Assembly (NCBI RefSeq): GCF_000244915.1
Contig: NZ_CM001442.1
Span: 5,022,001-5,086,000, forward strand
Reading direction: 5' to 3'
Source of the DNA: Bradyrhizobium sp. WSM471
GTDB lineage: Bacteria > Pseudomonadota > Alphaproteobacteria > Rhizobiales > Xanthobacteraceae
Length of the DNA stretch: 64,000 nt
The notes beneath the pieces are model-generated. The model saw only the letters and a list, made by a program, of their open reading frames with translations. It made no database searches and was not told the origin of the DNA. Position 1 is the stretch's first letter; each line of letters opens with the position of its first letter. Position numbers and translations under genes: made by a program. Of this stretch, positions 25,122 through 33,592 are shown one piece after another.

Positions 25122-25943
25122 TCAGTATCTGGCGACGACCGGTCCGCCGAACTTGTAGTTCACGCCGACGCGCGCGATGTTCGATTTGAGATCGACCGAG
25201 TGGGTGAAGACGTTGGTCGGAAATGCGCCGCCAAGCAGATTGGTGCTGGTCACGGTGCTGCGGCCGAGATCGACATAGAGATATTCCGCCTTGAGCGACC
25301 AGCCGCCGCCGAAGGCATATTCAGTGCCCACACCTGCGGTCCAGCCGACGCGCGTATCGCGGAACGCGGCCGACTCCGTCGCCGCGGCGAACGTGTCGGT
25401 GAAGTTGAAATTGCCCTTCACCTCGGCGATCGCCGCGCCGCCGGTGGCGTAGAGCAACCAGGTCGGAGCCGCGAGGAAGCCGATGCGGCCGCGGATGGTG
25501 GCGAGCCAGTCGGCCGAGACCGACGACGACACCGTGAAGCCGGTCGGCGCGCAGCAGGGATAGAGCGCCGACCCGGACGCACTGCCCTTGAAGCCGAAAT
25601 AGTTGATGTCGCCTTCCAGGCCGAGCACGGCGTTGTTGAGTTGCCAGTTGTAGCCGGCGGTAAAACCGCCCGTGACGCTGGAGCTGTTGATCCGCTGGGC
25701 GCCGACGGCCGCAATCGCGGAAACACTGGAACTTGCGAAATAGGCAGCGGGATCGAACGCCGTCGAGGTGGCCGGATCGGCGCTGCCCCACCGCCCGCCG
25801 ACATTGCCGCCGACGTAAAAGCCGGTCCAGTTGTAGGCCGTCGCCATCATCGGCGCCTTGGTGTAGTGCGCCGCGAGATCGGCCGCCTGCACGGATGCGG
25901 AGCCCAAAACGACCGCGGCAACTGCCAGCAAAAACTTCTTCAT
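25122..25943 (-). CDS. Outer-membrane beta-barrel protein (Omp31/Omp25 type)
   Basis: A 273-residue protein with signal peptide KKFLLAVAAVVLGSASVQA. The mature start ADLAAHYTKAPMMATAYNWTGFYVGGNVGG is the classic opening of alphaproteobacterial 8-stranded surface proteins. Alternating strands follow (FTAGYNWQLNNAVLGLEGDINY, WLATIRGRIGF, WSLKAEYLYVDLG) and it ends in a short strand, VGVNYKFGGPVVARY. Such proteins are abundant porin-like or structural proteins of the outer membrane. Confidence 0.9.
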   Translation of the reverse strand: MKKFLLAVAAVVLGSASVQAADLAAHYTKAPMMATAYNWTGFYVGGNVGGRWGSADPATSTAFDPAAYFASSSVSAIAAVGAQRINSSSVTGGFTAGYNWQLNNAVLGLEGDINYFGFKGSASGSALYPCCAPTGFTVSSSVSADWLATIRGRIGFLAAPTWLLYATGGAAIAEVKGNFNFTDTFAAATESAAFRDTRVGWTAGVGTEYAFGGGWSLKAEYLYVDLGRSTVTSTNLLGGAFPTNVFTHSVDLKSNIARVGVNYKFGGPVVARY

Positions 25944-26207
25944 TCCAGTCTCCTTGCCTCACGCGATTGATCTCGCGTTTCGAATGCGCGCGGGCGGAAA
26001 TTTGTCCGGCGCAGATCGGGCATAGGCTACCGGTCCCTCGCCGTCTTGGGCTGCGGCGAAGTTCATAGGGACTAAGACGTAGTGCGCGCCGTGCGGCACG
26101 CGAACGCGTGACTGGTGTGACCGAGAGGCCACGCATCCGCGGCGCACGACGCACGTCCGTGTCGCATCGCGACAAGTGCGCGAAACGCAATTCGAGCCCC
26201 CCGCGTT

Positions 26208-26924
26208 TCAGACCGAACGCGTCAGTCCGCCGTCGACACGGATGTTCTGTCCCGTGATGTAGGCCGCACCATCGGATGCCAGGAACGAGATCGTCGCGGC
26301 GATCTCCTCCACCTTGCCGTAGCGCCGCATCGGCACGCTGTCGCGGCGTGCATCTAGCTGCGGTAGGCTGTCGATCCAGCCCGGCAGCACATTGTTCATG
26401 CGGATGTTGTCGGCGGCATGGGTGTCGGTGAAGATCTTGGTGAAGGCGGCGAGGCCAGCGCGGAACACCGCAGACGTCGGAAACATCGCGCTCGGCTCGA
26501 ATGCCCAGGCGGTCGAGATGTTGATGATGGCGCCGCCCTTCTGCGTCTGCATGATCGGCATCACCAGCCGGGTCGGACGGATTACGTTGAGCAGATAGGT
26601 ATCGAGGCCGGTGTGCCACTGCTCGTCGGTGATCTCGGTGATCGCCGCCCGGGGCCCATGGCCCGCGCTGTTGACGAGCACGTCGATGCGTCCCCATTTG
26701 GCCATCGCCCCGTCGACAAGCCGCTTCAGATCGTCGTTCGATTTGTTGGAACCGGTGATCCCCAATCCGCCGAGCTCGGCTGCCAGTGCCTCGCCCTTGC
26801 CGGAGGAGGACAGAATGGCGACGCGAAAGCCGTCGGCTGCGAGCCGACGCGCAGCTCCTGCCCCCATGCCGCTGCCGCCGGCGGTCACGAGTGCGACCTT
26901 CTCCGCTGCCATCTCTGCTGCCAT
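26208..26924 (-). CDS. SDR-family protein lacking the catalytic Tyr/Lys
   Basis: A 238-residue Rossmann protein with cofactor loop TAGGSGMGAGAARRL and LVNSAG in place of NNAG. At the usual YxxxK site it reads F148-P-T-S-A152, so both catalytic Tyr and Lys are missing; S137 (NISTAW) is present but spaced 11 rather than 13 residues before it. The C-terminus (YITGQNIRVDGGLTRS) is normal. The reading frame is intact and well conserved in outline, so it may be a ligand-binding or differently catalysing SDR rather than a pseudogene. Confidence 0.82.
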   Translation of the reverse strand: MAAEMAAEKVALVTAGGSGMGAGAARRLAADGFRVAILSSSGKGEALAAELGGLGITGSNKSNDDLKRLVDGAMAKWGRIDVLVNSAGHGPRAAITEITDEQWHTGLDTYLLNVIRPTRLVMPIMQTQKGGAIINISTAWAFEPSAMFPTSAVFRAGLAAFTKIFTDTHAADNIRMNNVLPGWIDSLPQLDARRDSVPMRRYGKVEEIAATISFLASDGAAYITGQNIRVDGGLTRSV

Positions 26925-27034
26925 GACCGATCATCCTCTGAGATATCGTTGAGACGAGCCGCAGGCCCGGCCTATCATGAGGCCTTCTACCGCCTGACCG
27001 GCCGGAAGGTCCACCGTCGAAAGCGACTGGAAAG

Positions 27035-27877
27035 ATGAGCGATTTGCAGATCCGCAATTTACGCCCCGAGGAGATCGCCACCGCCGTCGAGTGGGCCGCG
27101 GCGGAGGGCTGGAATCCGGGCCTCTCCGACGCCGCCTGTTTCGCCGTCCCCGACGCGAAGGGCTTCTTCGTCGGCGAGATCGACGGCGAGCCGGTCGCGA
27201 CCGTCTCCTGCGTCAACTACGACGATCGCTTCGCCTTTCTCGGCTTCTATATCGTGCGATCGGATTTTCGCGACAGAGGCCACGGCCTTCGCATCTGGAA
27301 CGCGGCGATCGCGCATGCAGGCGCTCGCGTGATCGGCCTCGACGGCGTCGCGGCGCAGCAGGGCAATTACAAAAAGTCCGGCTTCCAGCTCGCTTACGCG
27401 AACGTCCGCTATGGCGGCATCGTCGCCGCGCCATCGAGGCCGCCCGGCGATGTGGTTGCGCTCGACACGATCCCGTTCGCGTTGGTTGAAGCCGACGATG
27501 CCACGGTGTTCCCGGCTCCGCGCAGCGCCTTCCTGCGTACCTGGATCGGCACATCGGGACATCTCGGTCGCGCGCTGCTGCGCGACGGCAAGCTCGCTGC
27601 ATGGGGTGTGATCCGGCCGTGCCGGACCGGCCGCAAGATCGGCCCGCTCGTCGCCGACGATCGCGCGGCGGCGGACGCAATCGTGCAGGCCTTGCTGGCG
27701 GGCGCAAGCGGCGGCGAAATCTTCCTCGACGTCCCCGCCGTCAATCGCGAGGCGATTGCACTTGCGGAAAAGCTCGGGCTGAAGCCGGTGTTCGAGACGG
27801 CGCGGATGTACACGGGGCCGATCGCGCCGCTGCGGATCGACCGCGTCTTCGGCGTGACCAGTTTTGAGCTGGGCTAG
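27035..27877 (+). CDS. GNAT-family N-acetyltransferase
   Basis: A 280-residue protein with an N-terminal GNAT domain: IRNLRPEEIATAVEWAAAEGWNPG, then the acetyl-CoA motif A region VRSDFRDRGHGLRIWNAAI and GLDGVAAQQGNYKKSGF. The C-terminal half (residues about 150-270) is a second GNAT-like module as in YitH/HsdE-type proteins. The substrate is unknown. It is divergent from the SDR-family gene and convergent with a small secreted protein (1-base gap). Confidence 0.85.
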   Translation: MSDLQIRNLRPEEIATAVEWAAAEGWNPGLSDAACFAVPDAKGFFVGEIDGEPVATVSCVNYDDRFAFLGFYIVRSDFRDRGHGLRIWNAAIAHAGARVIGLDGVAAQQGNYKKSGFQLAYANVRYGGIVAAPSRPPGDVVALDTIPFALVEADDATVFPAPRSAFLRTWIGTSGHLGRALLRDGKLAAWGVIRPCRTGRKIGPLVADDRAAADAIVQALLAGASGGEIFLDVPAVNREAIALAEKLGLKPVFETARMYTGPIAPLRIDRVFGVTSFELG

Positions 27878-27878
27878 C

Positions 27879-28319
27879 TCAGTAGCAGCGCATGATGTTG
27901 ACGGTGTGCTCGCCGCCGCCGCGGCCGGGCACAGTCACCTGTTCCGTCGGACAGCTCGGCACGTAGGGCCGGTCTGACGGCACCACGTTCGGCGGGAAGC
28001 GATGCGTCCAATCCCAGGGAACGTCGTACTTATAGGTGTAGCGCACGTCGCTGGTGACGGGTTGGGCGGTCTCTGCGAAAGGCTGGCCGTAGCCTGCATT
28101 GTCGTAGAAGAAGCCGCCGCCGCCCGGCCAGTAGACCCAGGGCGTGTTGCGTCCACGGAACCTGGCACCTGGCGCAATCGGCGGGCGCGCCACCGGACCG
28201 GAAGGCGTGGCGGCATGTGCGACGGTGCCGCCGGACCTGGCAAAACTGTCGCTGGGAGCAAGGAGCAGCGCGGCTGCGCTGAGCGAGGCGAGCAACGCCC
28301 CAAATGATCTGGACATCAT
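27879..28319 (-). CDS. Small secreted protein, unknown
   Basis: A 146-residue protein with a signal peptide (FGALLASLSAAALLLAPSDSFA). The mature part is rich in Gly, Pro and aromatic residues (WVYWPGGGGFFYDNAGYGQPF, YKYDVPWDWTHRFPP) and ends with two cysteines (SCPTEQVTVPG...NIMRCY) that could form a disulfide. ATG codons at 28319 and 28316 and a GTG at 28331 are possible starts; none has a strong ribosome site. An AT-rich stretch at 28395-28420 is the likely promoter. No family recognised. Confidence 0.65.
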   Translation of the reverse strand: MMSRSFGALLASLSAAALLLAPSDSFARSGGTVAHAATPSGPVARPPIAPGARFRGRNTPWVYWPGGGGFFYDNAGYGQPFAETAQPVTSDVRYTYKYDVPWDWTHRFPPNVVPSDRPYVPSCPTEQVTVPGRGGGEHTVNIMRCY

Positions 28320-28576
28320 GATACGCACCAACTCGTTTGGCTTCGCGGATAGCGGCTCCCCACCGCACGCTAGGCCGGGCTGTCGCCCACCCGCAAACGT
28401 ATAATTAATTATTGGTTAAGGCACGGGATTAACGGGGAACAAGCTGCGGCAAGACGCCCGGGATCCCCGGCTCATGTCGCTCGTGTTCCGGGAAAAGGGC
28501 GATGTCGGCCGGGAGGGCAACAACAACGGCACCCTGACCGGCGTCTATCGCAGCTGGTAACGCTCGCTCACGATGC

Positions 28577-28605
28577 GGCCCATCCTCCATCACGGACGAT
28601 GGGCC
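28577..28605 (-). terminator. Hairpin terminator after curlin-like operon
   Basis: GGCCCATC and GATGGGCC arms with an inner TCC/GGA pair form a long stem 9 bases past the stop of the last minus-strand gene of the curlin-like cluster. No long T-run follows on either strand, so it is a weak or Rho-assisted terminator. Confidence 0.5.
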
Positions 28606-28613
28606 TTCGTGCG

Positions 28614-28904
28614 TCAGCGGCCCTGCTGCTTGCGCAGCCAGTCCAGCATATCCTGCGGATTCCCGGTGCCCTGCGTCACGATGGCGGTGTTGCCACCGCT
28701 GCGGCGATAGACCGTGGTGCGCCCAGGCTCCTTCTCGATCTTGACCTCGGCCTGGGCCGGATCGCCGCTCTGGGTAATCACGGACGTGCCATTCTCGTCC
28801 TGAACTACGGTGGTGTGGCCGTCACCTGACTCGCCGGCTCCGGCCGGCCCGGTTGTCGTTGCCATCATGATGCTCATTCCTGCTGCGAGCGCGATGAACC
28901 TCAT
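28614..28904 (-). CDS. Small secreted protein at end of curlin-like operon
   Basis: A 96-residue protein with a signal peptide (RFIALAAGMSIMMATTTGPAGA). The mature part is polar with short beta-like strings (HTTVVQDENGTSVITQSGD, GGNTAIVTQGTGN) that faintly echo the curlin repeat, and ends LDWLRKQQGR. The ATG has GGTGAGG upstream. It is 20 bases after the preceding curlin-like gene. It could be a minor subunit, a nucleator or an accessory factor; no family is recognised. Confidence 0.6.
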   Translation of the reverse strand: MRFIALAAGMSIMMATTTGPAGAGESGDGHTTVVQDENGTSVITQSGDPAQAEVKIEKEPGRTTVYRRSGGNTAIVTQGTGNPQDMLDWLRKQQGR

Positions 28905-28924
28905 ATTGCACCTCACCTTCTCGA

Positions 28925-29374
28925 TCACCGGCTGAACTGAAATATCGACAGCCAGTTGAAGCGCCCGAATTGTTGCACCGTTCCCGTGTTCATATCTCCG
29001 ATCTGGAGCAGGAGGGCGTTGGTGGAAGTGCCGACCTGAGTGATATCGGCAATGTTGCTCACGCCCGACTGACCGATCGCCAAATTGGTCGTGCCACCCA
29101 CCTGGATCACGTCGACATAATTTCGCGTGCCGTTCTGGATGATCGTCGCATCGACCGTTCCCGTGCCACCGATCTGGATGACGCGCGCGATATTGATGCG
29201 GCTGTTCTCCTCGATCGTAACAGGCTGGACATTGTTGCCGAACTGCACGACCGTTTCGATGCTCACGTTCCGGTTCGTCACGCCACGCTGGACGGATCCG
29301 GCGGAGGCCTCGGACGCGACGCTGACAACGGCGAGCAACGCCGCCAACGCCAGGAGAAGTCTACCGCGTTTCAT
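28925..29374 (-). CDS. Curlin-repeat secreted protein (CsgA/CsgB-like) 4
   Basis: A 149-residue secreted protein. After a signal peptide (RGRLLLALAALLAVVSVASEASA) it has repeats of the curlin form QxGxxNxAxxxQ: QNGTRNYVDVIQ, QVGGTTNLAIGQ, QSGVSNIADITQ, QIGDMNTGTVQQ, and a C-terminal QFGRFNWLSIFQ. Curlin repeats stack into a beta-helix-like amyloid. The ATG chosen follows a purine-rich GGGGGCAAGG. It is the fourth of four such genes in a row on the minus strand. Surface amyloid is inferred, not shown. Confidence 0.72.
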   Translation of the reverse strand: MKRGRLLLALAALLAVVSVASEASAGSVQRGVTNRNVSIETVVQFGNNVQPVTIEENSRINIARVIQIGGTGTVDATIIQNGTRNYVDVIQVGGTTNLAIGQSGVSNIADITQVGTSTNALLLQIGDMNTGTVQQFGRFNWLSIFQFSR

Positions 29375-29421
29375 CGCCTTGCCCCCATTACATTTCTGAC
29401 GACGCTGAGGTCGCGACCGGC

Positions 29422-29799
29422 TCAATGGCTATTCTGGACAATAGTCGCCGAGTTGAACGCACCGAACTGCGACAGGAAACTGCTGGTCGACTGGCCGGCC
29501 TGGCCGACAAACGCGACATTGTTCACGCCCGCCTGCCCGACCGATGCCGAGGTCGTCCCGCCGAATTGCAGGATTCCGGTCGCATTGTTCGTACCGTTCT
29601 GAGTGACGGTCGCGCTGGTGCTGCCGCCGATCATGAACACGCCGGCCATGTTGAGCTGGCTGTTCTGGTTCAGCACGACCGGCGGGCCGCCGAGCGACAC
29701 GATGGTCTTGATATCGGCGGTCTGCGCACTGGCCGAGCCGGCACCCACGCAACACAAGGTGAAAAGTGCGCCACAGGCGGCGCCTGAAAAATGTCTCAT
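29422..29799 (-). CDS. Curlin-repeat secreted protein 3
   Basis: A 125-residue protein with a signal peptide (FSGAACGALFTLCCVGAGSASA) followed by curlin-type repeats: QNGTNNATGILQ, QFGGTTSASVGQ, QAGVNNVAFVGQ, QAGQSTSSFLSQ, QFGAFNSATIVQ. The mature protein has no cysteine and few charged residues, as for curlin subunits. It is 30 bases downstream of the second curlin-like gene and 47 bases upstream of the fourth, so these are probably one operon. Confidence 0.72.
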   Translation of the reverse strand: MRHFSGAACGALFTLCCVGAGSASAQTADIKTIVSLGGPPVVLNQNSQLNMAGVFMIGGSTSATVTQNGTNNATGILQFGGTTSASVGQAGVNNVAFVGQAGQSTSSFLSQFGAFNSATIVQNSH

Positions 29800-29829
29800 G
29801 AAATGCCTCGCTATCGAAAAGGATTGCGA

Positions 29830-30222
29830 TCACGGAGTCTGCTGCAAAATCGTCGAGCCGTTCAGGATTCCGAGCTGTCCGACGCCAGCCGCGTTGTTCG
29901 CGCCGATCTGGCCGATCAGGCTCGAATTGAAGCCACCGGCCTGGCCGGCCAGCGCCGTGTTCGACGCCGTCGCGGTCGTACCGCCCTGCCCGATCACCGA
30001 GGTGTTGACGGTGAGGAGCGAACCCGTCTGCAGGGTGGTCGCAGTATTGGTGGCGCCGAATTGCATCGTGGTGGCGCTGTTGTTGGTGCCGCCGCTCTGC
30101 GAGATGAAGGAGTTGTTGGTGGTGCCGAATTGCAGCACGCTGGCCGAGTTGCCGGCCTGGGCATCGACGGCGGTCAGCAGGCTGAACGCGACGATCGTGG
30201 CAACGAGATATTTCTGATGCAT
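29830..30222 (-). CDS. Curlin-repeat secreted protein 2
   Basis: A 130-residue protein with signal peptide KYLVATIVAFSLLTAVDAQA. Repeats include QFGTTNNSFISQ, QFGATNTATTLQ, QAGGFNSSLIGQ and QIGANNAAGVGQLG near the end. The ATG chosen has a strong GCGGAGGAAA site; a longer frame lacks one. It is 119 bases downstream of the first curlin-like gene, with a hairpin between them. Confidence 0.72.
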   Translation of the reverse strand: MHQKYLVATIVAFSLLTAVDAQAGNSASVLQFGTTNNSFISQSGGTNNSATTMQFGATNTATTLQTGSLLTVNTSVIGQGGTTATASNTALAGQAGGFNSSLIGQIGANNAAGVGQLGILNGSTILQQTP

Positions 30223-30300
30223 GACATTTCCTCCGCAAAAGTCGGCGGACAACCTCTCACCGAGTCGTCCTGCCCGAGGCGGTGCTTTCAAGAATGGCGC

Positions 30301-30324
30301 GGACGCGCCGCAATTGGCGCGTCC
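30301..30324 (-). terminator. Hairpin between curlin-like genes 1 and 2
   Basis: GGACGCGCC and GGCGCGTCC form a perfect 9-base stem around GCAATT, 17 bases past the stop of the first curlin-like gene. Without a strong T-run on the minus strand it may partially terminate, or protect the upstream mRNA from decay, and so make the first gene more expressed than the rest. Confidence 0.5.
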
Positions 30325-30341
30325 GGCCAAACGGGGCTGGC

Positions 30342-30743
30342 TTAGTGCGCCGTCTGCGAGACGGTGCTGCCGTTGGTGCCGAACACGCTGAGCTGTCCGA
30401 CGGCGGCGGCGTTGTTCTGGAGCGGGGCAGGCCCGAACGAGTTCTGGGTGATCGAGCTGCCGTTGTTGCCGAACGCCACCTGGCCGGTCGTCGCCGAGTT
30501 CTGCACGCCGATCTGGTTGACCGTGCTGCCGTTGTTGAGCGAGGCCGCGCTGGTGCCCTGCATCGTGGTCGCGCTGTTGACGAGGCCGAGCTGGCTGGTC
30601 GACGAGGTGTCGTTGGTGAGGCCCTGCTGCGAGACGCTGGAACCGTTCACGAGGCCCACTTGCACGGTGGTCGAGGTGTTGGCGGCCTGCGCGGCGGAGG
30701 ACAGGGCGAGCACGGCAACGGAAGCAAGAAACAATTTGCGCAT
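30342..30743 (-). CDS. Curlin-repeat secreted protein 1
   Basis: A 133-residue protein with signal peptide RKLFLASVAVLALSSAAQA. Its repeats are the most regular of the four: QVGLVNGSSVSQ, QQGLTNDTSSTSQ, QLGLVNSATTMQ, QIGVQNSATTGQ, with Gln and Asn at the positions that stack in CsgA. Best candidate for the major subunit because it comes first, is separated by a hairpin, and has the cleanest repeats. A FixJ-type regulator lies 165 bases upstream on the same strand. Confidence 0.75.
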   Translation of the reverse strand: MRKLFLASVAVLALSSAAQAANTSTTVQVGLVNGSSVSQQGLTNDTSSTSQLGLVNSATTMQGTSAASLNNGSTVNQIGVQNSATTGQVAFGNNGSSITQNSFGPAPLQNNAAAVGQLSVFGTNGSTVSQTAH

Positions 30744-30908
30744 GGAATATCCTTTCTGGCTAAGATCTCTGACTGGGTTCGGATGCCGTCTTGGAGGAGG
30801 CCGACATCGCAGGACAGACTTTGAACCGATCGTGCTGCGTGCGACAGACTGCAGTTCATGCTAATCGGTACGGACTAGACGTTGCGCGCCGCCTTGGTGC
30901 CCGCAGTA

Positions 30909-31568
30909 CTAGCTGTACGGTTGTCCCGCGCCGGTTCGTGTCGTCTCGTCTTCGCGTCCCATGCTGTCGACCAACCGCACCACCTCGATCGGCGAGCGAA
31001 GCTCCAGCTTTCGCATCATCCTGGCGCGATGGACCTTGGCCGTCACTTCGCTCACCCCAAGCCTCGCCGCGATCTGCTTGGCGACGAGACCTTCGGCCAT
31101 CAACAGCATGATCTCGCGCTCCCTCGCCGTCAGCGTTTCGACGCGCTGGCGCGCTTCGCGCACGCTATCTTCGCGTTCGAGCCGCCTGCGGTCGCGCTCG
31201 ATGCCATGCCTGATCGCATCGAGGATCTCCTGTTCGCGAAACGGTTTTGGAAGAAACTCGACTGCGCCGCGCTTCATGGCCTCGACCGAGACGCGGACGT
31301 CGGAATGGCCGCTGATGAAGACGATCGGGATAAGCACGCCCGTCTCGGCGAGCCGGCGCTGAAGCTCGAGGCCGGTCGGCGCCGTGCCGGGAAAGCGGAC
31401 GTCGAGCACGAGACATGAAGGTCCGCCGGAAATACTGCCCGCGACGAACTCGTCCGTCGATGCAAACAATTTTACCTGATGCCCGGTCTCCTCGCAGAGA
31501 CTTCCTATCGCAGTTCGAATCTGAATTTCGTCATCAATGATATAAACTGTAGCTTGACCTGAACTCAT
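30909..31568 (-). CDS. FixJ-type response regulator
   Basis: A 219-residue regulator with a receiver domain (DD at 12-13, phosphoacceptor D56 in LVLDVRFPG, conserved Lys in LPKPF) and a LuxR/FixJ HTH (LTAREREIMLLMAEGLVAKQIAARLGVSEVTAKVHR). The receiver and linker match the FixJ/NodW/TodT subfamily. No kinase gene adjoins it, so its partner is encoded elsewhere. The ATG used lies nearest the domain start; an ATG 16 codons upstream is possible. It lies just upstream of the curlin-like genes in the same orientation and is a candidate activator of them. Confidence 0.87.
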   Translation of the reverse strand: MSSGQATVYIIDDEIQIRTAIGSLCEETGHQVKLFASTDEFVAGSISGGPSCLVLDVRFPGTAPTGLELQRRLAETGVLIPIVFISGHSDVRVSVEAMKRGAVEFLPKPFREQEILDAIRHGIERDRRRLEREDSVREARQRVETLTAREREIMLLMAEGLVAKQIAARLGVSEVTAKVHRARMMRKLELRSPIEVVRLVDSMGREDETTRTGAGQPYS

Positions 31569-32164
31569 GGCAACGGGCTCCCCGGCTTGGGGCTCGATGA
31601 ACACGCAACGAGCCATCCATTCTTCTTGCAAGCGAGATCAAGGTGCTTGGATGAATTCGCGGGGATCGAGCGAGTCGCTCCGATCCGCCGCTTCGACGTC
31701 TTAGGGCCAACACCCGTTCAAGACGAGTGAAGGTGTTCACATATCGGGTTTCGTGATTGCGGGGATTCGCGCTCGGGAGCTGCGGCATCACAGCGAGGCG
31801 CGATATCGACAATGCGACAATCTGGCGTCGGAACTTCGGTATCGCCCGCTGCGTCATGGCGTCGCCACCCACGTGCCGACTTGAACGCCAGGCGCTGGCC
31901 GCTTCAGCCAGAACAGACGGGACGTTAAGTCAGCTTGTCGAGTTCGATACCGCGCGCGTCATATCGATACGCTCCGTATGCATCTCCGGCAAGCCATGAA
32001 AATCAGCGCCCGCGGATTTTACTTCTGGATCATCAGGCGCACCCGACCGTCGCCCCGGCAGCGGCGACACACTGACGATGGACTGCGCTTTGAGAGATTT
32101 ACAACCATAGCGCGATCTTTCTCCGTGCCGCCAACGATGCCATTTCAAGAGGCGGGTTTTTGAT
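31569..32164. other. Intergenic region without supported gene
   Basis: About 600 bases between the divergent FixJ-type regulator and the MacA-like gene. Base composition is less GC-rich than the flanks. The only short frames lack ribosome sites or coding character. It should hold two divergent promoters. AGAGGCGG before the MacA-like ATG is a plausible ribosome site. I see no clear palindrome or terminator. Confidence 0.5.
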
Positions 32165-33592
32165 ATGCGATTTGTGCCAGTTATTGCCTTGCTCGGAACT
32201 GCATGTGGCCTCACCGCGGTCTACGCCGTCCGGCCAGCCGTGATCAGCGACGCGGCCGGGGCCGCAGCGCAGAAGGCGGCTCGCGCCTATGAATCGACCC
32301 AGCGGCTGCTCGGACCTGTCGGGCGGGAAACACGGACCTTCGGATCGGACGCCCCCGTATTCCGCTATGCCTCGATCCAGCGCGGCAGCATCGAGCAGAC
32401 CATCACCGTCACCGGCGCCCTGCAGCCGGTCAAGACGATCGAGGTCGGTTCCCAACTGTCCGGGCAGCTCGCCCGGGTCTATGTCGATTTCAACGACACG
32501 GTCAGCAAGGATCAGCCGCTCGCCCTGATCGATCCGCGCAGCTTTGCGGCCAAGGTCGACGAAGCCAGGGCGGCCGTGGCGGTGGCGAACTCCTTTGTCG
32601 ACATCGAGCGGGCCAAGCTCGACCGCGCCAGGATCGATCTGCAAAACGCCAGGGGCAGCAGAGACGTCCTCGTGGCCAAGCTCGACAGCGCGCAGGCGGT
32701 CAAGGCGTCGGCGCAGAAGACCTTGCAGCGCAAGCTGGCTCTACAGTCACAAAACGTCGTGGCGGTAACGGCGGTGGATGACGCCCAGACGGAGTTCACC
32801 GCGAGGCTTGCCCAAGAGCGCGAAGCCGAAGTGCTTATGTCCCTGAACGCCTACTCAGTCGATGGCGCGCAGGCCGACGTCCGCCGGATCGAGGCGGAAT
32901 TGCAGCAGGCACGAATGGCCGTGCCGGAGAAGGCGGCCGTTCTCGCTGCGGCCCAGGCCGATCTGGACCGCACCGTGATCCGCTCGCCGATCGATGGCGT
33001 CGTCGTCGGCAGGTTCGTCAACGAGGGCCAGACCCTCGCGGTCGGACTGGAATCGCGCACCACCTTCGTGGTCGCGCACCGGCTGGAGGACATGGAAATT
33101 CACGCGCAGGTCGACGAAGCCGATATCGGGCGCATCGCGCCCGACCAGCGCGCCCATTTCACGGTGGATGCCTACCCGGACCGCCGCTTCGAGGCGGTGG
33201 TGCGGCAGGTGCGCAAGGCGCCGCAGAACCAGCAGCACGTCGTGACCTACACCGTCGTCCTGGCGACCTCCAATCTCGACGGCGCGTTGCTGCCGGGCAT
33301 GACCGCCCTGGTGAAGATCGTGATCGAGCGGCAGGACGACGTGCTGAAAGTGCCGCTTGCCGCGTTGCGCTTCCAGCCCTCCGGCACGCCGCCGGATGCC
33401 GCGGCGCGCAGCGGGGTGTGGGCGCGCACCGCAAGCGGCTCACTCAGGCGTATTCCCGTGACGGTCGGCGCGGCCGGCACCGAGCAGGTCGCGCTCAGGA
33501 GCGGAGACCTCGTCGAGGGTAGCCAGGTCGCCGTGGGACAGGCGATTCGGCCCGCCGGCATGGAATTTCTCGGCATCAGGTTTGGGTCATGA
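32165..33592 (+). CDS. Periplasmic adaptor (membrane-fusion) protein, MacA-like
   Basis: A 475-residue HlyD/MacA-type adaptor. It has an N-terminal membrane anchor (VPVIALLGTACGLTAVYAV), a lipoyl half (TVTGALQPVKTIEVGSQLSGQLARVYVDFNDTVSK), a long alpha-helical hairpin (about 130-265) and the second lipoyl half (DRTVIRSPIDGVVVGRFVNEGQ). It overlaps the ATPase gene by ATGA, so translation is coupled. It should bridge the inner-membrane MacB-like complex to an outer-membrane channel; no TolC-like gene is in the window. Confidence 0.9.
   Translation: MRFVPVIALLGTACGLTAVYAVRPAVISDAAGAAAQKAARAYESTQRLLGPVGRETRTFGSDAPVFRYASIQRGSIEQTITVTGALQPVKTIEVGSQLSGQLARVYVDFNDTVSKDQPLALIDPRSFAAKVDEARAAVAVANSFVDIERAKLDRARIDLQNARGSRDVLVAKLDSAQAVKASAQKTLQRKLALQSQNVVAVTAVDDAQTEFTARLAQEREAEVLMSLNAYSVDGAQADVRRIEAELQQARMAVPEKAAVLAAAQADLDRTVIRSPIDGVVVGRFVNEGQTLAVGLESRTTFVVAHRLEDMEIHAQVDEADIGRIAPDQRAHFTVDAYPDRRFEAVVRQVRKAPQNQQHVVTYTVVLATSNLDGALLPGMTALVKIVIERQDDVLKVPLAALRFQPSGTPPDAAARSGVWARTASGSLRRIPVTVGAAGTEQVALRSGDLVEGSQVAVGQAIRPAGMEFLGIRFGS

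Noticed and set aside
25321-27216. Long minus-strand frame across the beta-barrel and SDR genes
   Set aside because: It lies out of frame with two well-supported minus-strand genes and shows an Arg-rich shadow composition.
28474-28560. 28-codon frame (MSLVFREKGDVG...)
   Set aside because: Too short, no ribosome site and no conserved feature visible; may be a gene remnant.
31978-32163. 61-codon frame before the MacA-like gene
   Set aside because: No start signal and a random-looking composition.
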